In this document: positions 46,958-54,246 of the stretch, in pieces
Layout of the letters: the number at the start of each line of letters is the position of its first letter
Position numbering within the stretch: position 1 is the first letter of the stretch
DNA from: Sphingomonas sp. PP-CE-3A-406
GTDB lineage: Bacteria; Pseudomonadota; Alphaproteobacteria; Sphingomonadales; Sphingomonadaceae
Assembly (NCBI RefSeq): GCF_003688625.1
Contig: NZ_RCWY01000001.1
Coordinates: 186,001 to 250,000, forward strand
DNA length: 64,000 bases
Direction: 5' to 3'
Position numbers and translations under genes: made by a program
The notes under the pieces: generated by a model
Told to the model about the DNA's origin: nothing
The model's database searches: none
What the model saw: only the letters and a program-made list of their open reading frames with translations

Positions 46958-47815
46958 ATGCACGCACCCCGGCTTTCCCATCTGTTTCTGTCCTGTATCG
47001 CCGCGACCGTCCTCGTCCCGGCACCGGCGGCCGCAAGCTCTCCGGACCTCATCGGGCTCGAGCACGCGCTGAGCAAGCTGATCGCGGAACGCTCCGGCGA
47101 CTATGGCATCGCTGCGCTGGACCTTCGCGATGGCTCGACCGTTTCGATCAATGGCGATACCCCGTTTCCGATGGCGAGCACGGTCAAGCTCGCCATCGCA
47201 GCCGCCTATCTCGGCGAGGTCGATCAGGGACGACGCAGCCTTGGCGACATGATCGTCGGCCGGCCCGCGGCGAAGGTCATGGAGCTGATGATCATCCGCA
47301 GCGATAATCAGGCCACCGATCAGTTGCTGGCTGCGCTCGGCGGCCCCGGCGCGATCCAGCAGTGGCTGTCGTCGCAGAATATCACCGGTATCCGGATGGA
47401 CCGGACCATAGCCCAGCTGCTGCGGGAGCGCGGCCACCTTGCCGACAGCCGGGATGTCGCCACGCCGGTCGCGATGGTCACGCTGTTGAACAAGATCGAC
47501 AACGGTACCGTCCTGACGGCGCAAAGCCGCACGTTCCTGTTGGAGCTGATGAGCCGATGCGCGACCGGCACGCGCCGTATCCGTGCATTGCTCCCCGCCG
47601 GTACGCGCGTGGAGGACAAGACCGGCACGCTCGACGGTATCACCAACGACGTCGGGTTCATTACCATGCCCGACGGCCGCCGCGTGGCCGTCGCGGTGTT
47701 TGCGCGCGGTGGACGCGATCGCCAGCCCGTCATCGCCCAGGTTGCGCGGGCGATCTATGACCGGTTTGCGGATAGCGTCCGCAACGCGGTCTCGATCTTC
47801 ATGCAAATGCGGTAG
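46958..47815 (+). CDS. Class A beta-lactamase-like serine hydrolase
   Basis: A 285-residue exported protein with a signal peptide ending near PAAAS. The penicillin-binding fold motifs are complete: STVK (Ser74, Lys77), SDN (115-117) and KTG (221-223). Where class A enzymes carry the omega-loop Glu of RxExxLN before the RD-x3-TP segment, this protein reads DRTIAQLLRERGHLADSRDVATP, and no clear equivalent of Glu166-Asn170 can be aligned. It may therefore acylate beta-lactams without fast release, or act as a peptidase. The ATG at 46958 follows AAGGA. Confidence 0.8.
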   Translation: MHAPRLSHLFLSCIAATVLVPAPAAASSPDLIGLEHALSKLIAERSGDYGIAALDLRDGSTVSINGDTPFPMASTVKLAIAAAYLGEVDQGRRSLGDMIVGRPAAKVMELMIIRSDNQATDQLLAALGGPGAIQQWLSSQNITGIRMDRTIAQLLRERGHLADSRDVATPVAMVTLLNKIDNGTVLTAQSRTFLLELMSRCATGTRRIRALLPAGTRVEDKTGTLDGITNDVGFITMPDGRRVAVAVFARGGRDRQPVIAQVARAIYDRFADSVRNAVSIFMQMR

Positions 47816-47994
47816 TCGCACGGTCCTTGGGTCGGTCGCTGTGTACCGGCGCAGGCTGACGGAGGTGCATTTCGATCATTGGTCACCTGAATGTGCGGCT
47901 GACGAAGATACCGTCGCGTCCCAAACGGCTGGAGCAATTCCGGATTACCGCCTATCGCCGACGGGAGAGTCCCTAATCGTCGCGGAGAGACCTG

Positions 47995-48888
47995 ATGACC
48001 GAGACCGCCGAATACGTGCCGCCCAAGATCTGGACGTGGAACAAGGAGAGCGGAGGCCGGTTCGCCAGCATCAATCGTCCGAGCGCGGGCGCGACGCATG
48101 ACAAGCCACTCCCCGTCGGCAAGCATCCGCTCCAGCTCTATTCGCTGGCAACGCCCAACGGCGTGAAGGTGACCGTGATGCTCGAGGAGCTGCTCGCTGC
48201 CGGGCACGTCGGCGCCGAATACGACGCGTGGCTGATCAGGATCATGGACGGCGACCAGTTCGGCAGCGGTTTCGTCGAGGCCAATCCCAATTCGAAGATA
48301 CCGGCGCTGGTCGATCGCAGCGGCGCGACTCCGATCCGGGTCTTCGAGTCCGGTTCGATCCTGGTGTATCTTGCCGAGAAATTCGGCGCGTTCCTTCCCA
48401 CCGATCCCGCCAAGCGCGCCGAAGTGCTGTCGTGGTTGTTCTGGCAGATGGGCGCTGGCCCGATGCTCGGCGGCGGGTTCGGGCATTTCTATGCCTATGC
48501 GCCCGTAAAGATCGAATATGCGATCGACCGCTTCGCGATGGAGGTGAAGCGCCAGCTCGACGTCCTCGACCGGCGCCTTGGCGAGAGCGAATATATCGGC
48601 GGAGACGAGTATTCGATCGCCGATATGGCCATATGGCCGTGGTACGGCGCGCTCGTGAGCGGTCAGGTCTACGAGGCTGCCGAGTTCCTTCAGGCGAACG
48701 ACTACAAGAACGTCCTGCGCTGGACCGACTTGATCGGTGCGCGGTCTGCGGTGAAGCGCGGGCGGATGGTCAACCGCGTGATCGGCGATCCCGCCAGTCA
48801 GCTCCACGAACGCCACGACGCGGGCGACTTCGAGACTAGGACGCAGGACAAGCTCGACGCGACGGCGACGGAAGGCGAGACGCGCTAG
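47995..48888 (+). CDS. yghU: YghU-type glutathione-dependent disulfide-bond oxidoreductase
   Basis: A 297-residue nu-class glutathione-transferase-like protein. The N-terminal PPKIWTWNKESGGRFASINRPSAGATHDK is the extended YghU lead-in. A thioredoxin-like domain has LYSLATPNGVKVTVMLEEL, NPNSKIPALVD and FESGSILVYLAEKF. A helical C-terminal domain has GGDEYSIADMAIWPWYG. YghU enzymes reduce disulfides with two bound glutathiones in the cytosol. It starts 179 bp after the serine hydrolase and stands apart functionally from its neighbours. Confidence 0.92.
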   Translation: MTETAEYVPPKIWTWNKESGGRFASINRPSAGATHDKPLPVGKHPLQLYSLATPNGVKVTVMLEELLAAGHVGAEYDAWLIRIMDGDQFGSGFVEANPNSKIPALVDRSGATPIRVFESGSILVYLAEKFGAFLPTDPAKRAEVLSWLFWQMGAGPMLGGGFGHFYAYAPVKIEYAIDRFAMEVKRQLDVLDRRLGESEYIGGDEYSIADMAIWPWYGALVSGQVYEAAEFLQANDYKNVLRWTDLIGARSAVKRGRMVNRVIGDPASQLHERHDAGDFETRTQDKLDATATEGETR

Positions 48889-48897
48889 GGTTGGAAC

Positions 48898-49108
48898 TCA
48901 CTGTTCTAGCTGGAAGATGACGGTGGCAGCGAGGGCGGTGGCGGAGAAGAAGACCGTGGGGCGTCGGTCGTAGCGGGTCGCGACGGGGCGCCAGTCCTTC
49001 AGGCGGCCGAGCCATGCGGTGTGCCTTGAGGTAGGTCGCGTCGATCATGATGGGATTCGGTTTGGCATTCGTGGCAGCCAATCCCTTCATCATGCGGACG
49101 AAGCGCCT
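48898..49108 (-). mobile_element. IS5-family transposase remnant
   Basis: Two pieces of an IS5-type transposase lie on the minus strand. RRFVRMMKGLAATNAKPNPI with MIDATYLKAHR comes first, and the C-terminal WLGRLKDWRPVATRYD through ALAATVIFQLEQ ends at the stop at 48898. They are in different frames with the catalytic middle deleted between them, and the N-terminus is missing. No terminal inverted repeats were found. The 291 bp from here to the next gene hold no other gene. The remnant shows that the spot upstream of the oxidase locus has accepted mobile DNA. Confidence 0.75.
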
Positions 49109-49358
49109 CTTTCACTTCACCGGGTGTACAGCGTCTTGTGCGGACCATACGCGACCGGCGCGTGAGCCTGGGTCAGATCGCGCCTCCCACGTCATGGGTC
49201 CTGACCCTGAGCGAAGGACTATCGGCTCGTAGACTATAATCCCTTGCGGCGATCTGCGTCGTTTCGGGTCTATCTGTCGAGGAGGGGCGTCGCGGTGACG
49301 CCATAACGGAGGCGTCTTCGATTGATCCCCTCTGCGTCCGGGCAGAGCATTCCTCCCA

Positions 49359-49378
49359 GCCGGCTCGACGAAGCCGGC
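49359..49378 (+). promoter_or_regulatory. Leader hairpin before the 60-residue protein gene
   Basis: GCCGGCT-cgacga-AGCCGGC forms a 7-bp GC-rich stem with a 6-base loop. It ends 9 bases before the Shine-Dalgarno AAAGGAGG (49387-49394). There is no T-run, so a simple terminator is unlikely. Transcript stabilisation or translation control is possible. Confidence 0.4.
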
Positions 49379-49399
49379 ACCACGACAAAGGAGGACATC

Positions 49400-49582
49400 A
49401 TGTCTGCAGCTGCCGCACATCCGACCGTTCACGAAGTGAAGCATGCCGATCTCGCGAACAACACGTTCGACGGCAAGAAGCCCGATCTGTACATCAACAC
49501 CGGCACCCTGGGCGGGAAGCACTTCTTGTTCACGGTCGAGAAGGCCGATGGCCGCCCGACCTTGATCGCCATCCACCTCTGA
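49400..49582 (+). CDS. 60-residue protein, candidate peptide substrate (RiPP-like precursor)
   Basis: A small soluble protein with no signal peptide or membrane segment, starting at an ATG 6 bases after the near-perfect AAAGGAGG. It opens MSAAAAHPTVHEVKH, has a hydrophilic middle (NNTFDGKKPDLYINTG) and ends in a more hydrophobic stretch finishing IAIHL. There are no cysteines and four histidines. It does not match a family I recognise. It is followed 80 bp later by three paralogous diiron-oxidase-type genes on the same strand. The strong expression signal, small size and clustering suggest a ribosomally made substrate for those enzymes. It could instead be an unrelated small protein or a partner subunit. 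Confidence 0.7.
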   Translation: MSAAAAHPTVHEVKHADLANNTFDGKKPDLYINTGTLGGKHFLFTVEKADGRPTLIAIHL

Positions 49583-49662
49583 CGTGTTCGCTGCTGGCCG
49601 GCCGTGCGGCGTGCCCGCACCGCCGGCCATGCGCGACCGCGCGACCGCGATCGGACGATAGC

Positions 49663-50652
49663 GTGCAGATCGAAGACATCCAGACCATTGGCCGCCCCCG
49701 GCTGAAGACCGAAATCCGCGTCGGCGGGACCGCGCTGCTGCTCGGCGACCGCCATACGCTCGTCGCCCGCGACATGCCGCAGTCCGTGCTCGAACGCGCG
49801 CTGCGCCGAATGGACGGCGCGACCACGCTAGACCGGATCGTCGCCGACGAGCCTGCGCTCCGGCGCGAGGTGGCCGACGATCTCGTCGCATCGCTCGACG
49901 GGCTGGGCCTGCTCGACGACACCGCGCTGCCGCCGTTTCGCTCCGGATCCGAGGTCATCCTGGAGCTCGAGGAACTGGTCGAGGCGCGCTGCGAGACGAC
50001 GATCTACCGCAACCCGTTCTGGCAGACCTGCCTCGCCGCCAACGCGCCGGGCGATCTTTCGCAGCGGCTTGCCACCGGCATGGTGATTGAGAACTGGCAT
50101 TTCCTGTTCCGCGAAAGCTATTTCGACGCGCCGGTGCTGTCCTACGTACCCAACACCGCCGTCAGGCTGTTGCTGAACGAGTTCTTCTCCGAAGAATATG
50201 GCCATGACGAGATCCTGCTGCGATCGCTCACGCATGTCGGCCTGACCTATGCGGATATGCAGGACGCGATCCCGCTGCCCGAGACGATGGCGCTGTGCAA
50301 CGCGCTTGCCTATTGGGCGCACAACGATCCGCTGTTCTTCTTTTCGACGCTCGGCCTGCTCGAAGGCCAGGGCATGAAGGAGGACAGCTTCATCGAGGCG
50401 TGTACCCGGGTCGGCATGGACGACGGCTTCGTCGGCCCGCTGCGCACGCATGCGAACATCAACATCGACGCGGGGCATGGCAACCTCACCCGGCTGATCT
50501 TCCAGCAGGTCCCCGCAATCGCCGAGACCGACGTACGCCGTCTGAAGGCGCAGATGCCGTTGTTCGTCGACCTGTATGACGCGTTCTACTCGGGCGTCTG
50601 GCGGCACTATACCGGCGATGCGCCCCTGCTCCGCCGCGTCTCCGATCTGTGA
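49663..50652 (+). CDS. Heme-oxygenase-like diiron oxidase with RRE-like N-terminus (paralogue 1)
   Basis: A 329-residue protein. Residues about 15-88 (TALLLGDRHTLVARDM through DLVASLDGLGLLDD) look like the winged PqqD/E1-type peptide-recognition domain. Residues about 95-329 are an all-helical iron-containing redox enzyme domain. Probable metal ligands are Glu143, Glu178-x2-His181, Glu234 and His263-x5-Asp269-x2-His272. The same pattern recurs in the next two genes. HDO-fold enzymes use a labile diiron centre and oxygen for reactions such as N-oxygenation, desaturation or C-C cleavage. The GTG start at 49663 has a weak ribosome-binding site. The reaction here is unknown. Confidence 0.75.
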   Translation: MQIEDIQTIGRPRLKTEIRVGGTALLLGDRHTLVARDMPQSVLERALRRMDGATTLDRIVADEPALRREVADDLVASLDGLGLLDDTALPPFRSGSEVILELEELVEARCETTIYRNPFWQTCLAANAPGDLSQRLATGMVIENWHFLFRESYFDAPVLSYVPNTAVRLLLNEFFSEEYGHDEILLRSLTHVGLTYADMQDAIPLPETMALCNALAYWAHNDPLFFFSTLGLLEGQGMKEDSFIEACTRVGMDDGFVGPLRTHANINIDAGHGNLTRLIFQQVPAIAETDVRRLKAQMPLFVDLYDAFYSGVWRHYTGDAPLLRRVSDL

Positions 50653-50664
50653 AAGGACGATAGC

Positions 50665-51663
50665 ATGGAGGCCACCATAGCCGGGCTCAGCCAGCCCAAG
50701 TTTCGGCTCGGCGTCACCACGGATATCGAACCGAACGAGGCCGTGATCCGCATCGGCAAGACCAGGTGCGCGTTCGCGTTCGGGACCGCGGAGGCGCCTG
50801 CCGTAGCTCGCCTGATCGACCAGCTCGTGGGCGGCGGCGTGGCGATCGACGCGATGATCGCCGGCGTTCCCGAGATCGCCGACAAGGTACCGGCGCTGCT
50901 CCAGGGGTTCGACGCGGTCCGGCTGTTGGTCGAATCCGAACCGCGCACGGAGGGGCTGGTCAGCGGCGCGCAGCTTTACCGCGAGATCCGCCGGATCGCC
51001 GAGCGCGTCACGCAGCGCGTCGCGCGGTCCGCATTCCACACCGCGCTCGTCGAGCATCGCGCGACGCGCGAACAGCTGATCGGCTATGCGCTCGAATATT
51101 TCTACATCGTCAAGGCGGCGCCGGGGCTGATCGGGCCCGCGCTCGCGACTGCCAGGACTCCGCGGGAACGCGATCTGCTTCAAGGTTTCCTCAAATCCGA
51201 ACTCGGCCACGACGCGTTCCTGGCGCGCGCGCTGGAGGCGGTCGGTCTGACCCCGGACGAGCTGGAAGCGCATCAGCCGCTACCGACCACGTTTGCGCTC
51301 TGTGCCGCGCTGGGCGTCTATGCGCGCCAGCACCCGCTGTCGTTCAAGGCCGTCCTGTTCCTGTTCGAGGTGGCGCAGGTGGCGTTCGTCGACGCGTTCG
51401 ACGATCGCTGCCGCGAACTCGATCTACCCGCCGCCTTCTACCTGCCGCTGCGCGATCATGCCGACCTGAACGCGGATTACGACCATGCCGACATCTCGCG
51501 TGACTTGATGGCGCTCGAAGGTGTGGTCGACCGCGAGGCCGCGGTGGTGGTCAAGCGCAACGTCGCGCTGATGATCGAAACGATGATCCTACAGGAAGAG
51601 CAGATCCTGACGTTCTACGCCCAGCCCCGTGCGGCGATCCCGCGCATCTTCGAGGACTCCTGA
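50665..51663 (+). CDS. Heme-oxygenase-like diiron oxidase with RRE-like N-terminus (paralogue 2)
   Basis: A 332-residue paralogue of the preceding protein. The N-terminal part (IEPNEAVIRIGKTRCAFAFG through ALLQGFDAVRLLVE, about 20-90) has PqqD-like spacing. The helical domain carries Glu144, Glu179-x2-His182-Asp183, Glu235 and His265-x5-Asp271-x2-His274. Spacing between ligand groups is nearly identical to paralogue 1, while overall sequence is strongly diverged. The ATG follows AAAGGA, 12 bp after the upstream stop, and its own stop shares one base with the next start. Confidence 0.75.
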   Translation: MEATIAGLSQPKFRLGVTTDIEPNEAVIRIGKTRCAFAFGTAEAPAVARLIDQLVGGGVAIDAMIAGVPEIADKVPALLQGFDAVRLLVESEPRTEGLVSGAQLYREIRRIAERVTQRVARSAFHTALVEHRATREQLIGYALEYFYIVKAAPGLIGPALATARTPRERDLLQGFLKSELGHDAFLARALEAVGLTPDELEAHQPLPTTFALCAALGVYARQHPLSFKAVLFLFEVAQVAFVDAFDDRCRELDLPAAFYLPLRDHADLNADYDHADISRDLMALEGVVDREAAVVVKRNVALMIETMILQEEQILTFYAQPRAAIPRIFEDS

Positions 51664-53153
51664 TGGATCTCTGGACCTTCCACCGCTACGCCGATCCGCG
51701 CTTGTGCGTCGACGCGATCGAGCATGCGCCCGATGCGTCCGCGATCGCACTTACGCAGGGCGATGCGCGATATGTCCTCGCGCTCGACGATGCCGCGTCG
51801 GCGACACGGATGGCAGCCGAACTGGCGACGCTGCGCGACGGCGGCGCCCCGTTATGGGACCTGATGCGCGAAGCGGGCGCTGACGGTTGGGGGGCGCTGG
51901 GTGCGTTTCTCGATGGCCGCGCGCTGATCGGGGAGGGGCATGACGAGATCCGGCAGACGCTTGCCGCGCGAATCGCCGCGATCGACGCATGTATCGACGG
52001 CACCATCATCGCCATTCGGGCAGACCTGCCAGCCAACCGGCTCGGCCGCCTCGTGGCACACGCGGCCGTGCTGAGGATCGAGTCGGACATCGCGCTCGCC
52101 AGCGCGACATTGGGCACCACGGGAGACCCGTTCGACGCGGACGTCCAGCCCAATTTCCATCTCGGGCTGATCATCGCCGAGTTCGCCTATTTCCGAAATT
52201 CGGCGCCACTGACCCTGATCGCCGCCGGTGTGATGCTCGCGCGGATCGCGGGCGATGACGCCGCGCTGCCGGAGAGCGACGCGATCGTGGAGGCGCTGTC
52301 GCTCTACGATCCGCGCGATCTGGAATCGCACCTCTGGCTGATCGGGCGCGCGCTGGCGGACTCGACCGGCGATGCCGCGCTGCGCTTCGCCGTTCCGCCG
52401 ATCCCCGATCTGCCGACGCTGTCGGGCCTCGAATTCATGCGCCGCGTCGAGATGCTGACCCGCAGCACGCTGGGGAGATGGGGCGAAAACCCGTATGTCA
52501 CGATGCTCGACGCGCTCGGCGATCGCTGGTCGCCGCTGATCGCGGGGCCGTTCATCGAGCAATATCACGTGACCTGCCGGTTCGTGGAGATCATCGCGCC
52601 CAATCTCAGTCGCCGGCTGATCGCGCCGCTGCGCGCGATGATGTTCCGCTATTTCGGCGAGGAGGTCGGGCACGAGGCGCTCGAGAGCACGACCTGCGAG
52701 ACGCTCGGCATCACCCAGGCGGCGCTTGATCGCGCGGTACCGCTGCCGCTGCATTTCGCGTTCGTCGACCTGTTGACGCTCGTCGCGCAGGTCGATCCGG
52801 TCACGTCCTGCGCGTCTGTCATGGTCATCGAAGGCGTGTTCGGCGAACCACCCAAGATGTCGCTTAGGCTCGCTTCGGTCGCGCGTACCAATCCCGCGTT
52901 CAGCGATCTGGCGGGCGATCATGACGAACTGAACGAGGATCTGAACCACAACAGCATCTCGCGCGACGCGTTCGAGCACATCGTCGTAATACCCCCTGCG
53001 ACGCAGGCGCGCGTCATGCGCCGCATCCTGTTCCTGCTCGAACTCAACCACCGCGCCTGGGGCGGGATCGCCGACTTCTACGGATCGCAAACGTCGTTGC
53101 ACCTGCAGGGTCCGCTCGGTCGCCCGCTGGCCCCCGGCGGTGGTTCGGCTTGA
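51663..53153 (+). CDS. Extended heme-oxygenase-like diiron oxidase (paralogue 3)
   Basis: A 496-residue protein, longer than the other two. The C-terminal half (about 255-475) is the same helical oxidase domain, with Glu299, Glu334-x2-His337-Glu338, Glu390 and His420-x5-Asp426-x2-His429. The N-terminal 90 residues could be a degenerate recognition domain. Residues about 95-250 form an additional alpha-helical region, perhaps a second, metal-less copy of the fold (LIIAEFAYFRN is the only ligand-like segment I see). TGATG coupling with paralogue 2 places it in the same operon. Function is unknown. Confidence 0.72.
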   Translation: MDLWTFHRYADPRLCVDAIEHAPDASAIALTQGDARYVLALDDAASATRMAAELATLRDGGAPLWDLMREAGADGWGALGAFLDGRALIGEGHDEIRQTLAARIAAIDACIDGTIIAIRADLPANRLGRLVAHAAVLRIESDIALASATLGTTGDPFDADVQPNFHLGLIIAEFAYFRNSAPLTLIAAGVMLARIAGDDAALPESDAIVEALSLYDPRDLESHLWLIGRALADSTGDAALRFAVPPIPDLPTLSGLEFMRRVEMLTRSTLGRWGENPYVTMLDALGDRWSPLIAGPFIEQYHVTCRFVEIIAPNLSRRLIAPLRAMMFRYFGEEVGHEALESTTCETLGITQAALDRAVPLPLHFAFVDLLTLVAQVDPVTSCASVMVIEGVFGEPPKMSLRLASVARTNPAFSDLAGDHDELNEDLNHNSISRDAFEHIVVIPPATQARVMRRILFLLELNHRAWGGIADFYGSQTSLHLQGPLGRPLAPGGGSA

Positions 53154-53171
53154 GGTGAGACGTCGGAGGGC

Positions 53172-54014
53172 TCAGTCTTTGCGACGCAGCACGGCAACGA
53201 TCGGAAAATGGTCCGACGGATAGCGGTCGCCGGCGTGATCGGTCAGCACGGCGGCGCTGACCGGCGCGAAACCGCGTACCATGATGTAGTCGATCATTGC
53301 CTGGGGCTTGCCGGTGAAGTCGTGGAACGTGCCTTCAGGACCAGTTTTCGTCGGCGAGGTCGCCCAGACATCCGTTAGGACGGCCGCCAGCCGACGATGC
53401 GCTTCGCTGTCGGGCGTCGCGTTGAAATCCCCGGTGAGCACGATCGGCAGGCCCTTGGCGAGCATCGGTAGCCTGGCGGCGATCAGGTCTGCGGATCGAC
53501 GACGGGCTTCCTCGTCTTCGACATCGCGGTTCGCGAAATGCGTGTCGATCATGAGAAACCTGTAGGGCTTCGTGCCGCGCGTCGCGAAGATGCCCCAGGT
53601 GACCATCCGTGGCAGCGTCGCACCCCATGCCATGCTGCCTGGCGCCTCCGGGGTTTCGGAAAGCCAGAAATCCCCCTGGCTGACGAGACGGAGATGATCG
53701 GTGCGGTAGAAGATCCCCATATGCTCGGTCGCATGCCCGCCGAAACGGTCGCGGCCGAACCAGCGGAATTTGGGCAGCGCATGGACGACATCGCGGCTTT
53801 GCGACTGGAATAGCTCCTGTGTTCCGATCACGTCGGGATTGGCCGCGCGCACCGTATTCGCGAACAGGTTGCGGCGCTTTGCCCATACGTTCGGACCGTC
53901 GTCCGGGTTCGGATAGCGCACGTTGAAGGTCATGACGCGCAGGTCCTGTGCGACCGCCGGCATTGGCTGGGCCAAGGTCAGGGTAGCCAGGATCTTGAGG
54001 GAATGGCGCTTCAT
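53172..54014 (-). CDS. Exported endonuclease/exonuclease/phosphatase (EEP) family protein
   Basis: A 280-residue protein with a signal peptide ending near AVAQD. EEP-fold motifs are LRVMTFNVRYPNPDDG, PDVIGTQELF (metal Glu), MIDTHFANRD, VLTGDFNATPDS and the terminal YPSDHFPIVAVL. Exported members hydrolyse phosphodiesters or phosphomonoesters such as sphingomyelin, inositol phosphates or nucleic acids; this sequence does not say which. The ATG at 54014 gives the signal peptide; the frame continues upstream without one. It diverges from a TonB receptor across a 232-bp gap holding a possible Pho box. Confidence 0.85.
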   Translation of the reverse strand: MKRHSLKILATLTLAQPMPAVAQDLRVMTFNVRYPNPDDGPNVWAKRRNLFANTVRAANPDVIGTQELFQSQSRDVVHALPKFRWFGRDRFGGHATEHMGIFYRTDHLRLVSQGDFWLSETPEAPGSMAWGATLPRMVTWGIFATRGTKPYRFLMIDTHFANRDVEDEEARRRSADLIAARLPMLAKGLPIVLTGDFNATPDSEAHRRLAAVLTDVWATSPTKTGPEGTFHDFTGKPQAMIDYIMVRGFAPVSAAVLTDHAGDRYPSDHFPIVAVLRRKD

Positions 54015-54173
54015 CGAAAACCTGCTGCACGAAGAATGTCTGGATGATCCGATCGGACTCCGCCGCGCTAATCGGGGTTCGTGTCCGTCTGATGACATCG
54101 ACTGATGCTCACTATCGCTGCCTTTTTCGATTGTGCGACCACGCCTAAAACGGCGTTACATATATTATACGAT

Positions 54174-54191
54174 ACGTCACATCGCCGTCAT
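54174..54191 (+). promoter_or_regulatory. Possible Pho box
   Basis: ACGTCAC and CCGTCAT are spaced exactly 11 bp apart, the repeat distance of PhoB boxes (CTGTCAT-N4-CTGTCAT). They lie in the AT-rich divergent region between the EEP phosphodiesterase and the TonB receptor, about 56 bp before the receptor ATG. Matches to the consensus are partial. Confidence 0.4.
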
Positions 54192-54246
54192 ACGCTCCTA
54201 CTAGGGGCGGCGCAGACCAAAGTTATTCCCCATTTTCAGGTGTTGC

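Noticed and set aside
46739..47821. Minus-strand open frame of 360 codons opposite the serine hydrolase
   Set aside because: The plus strand has the complete STVK, SDN and KTG motifs and a signal peptide; the antisense frame has none.
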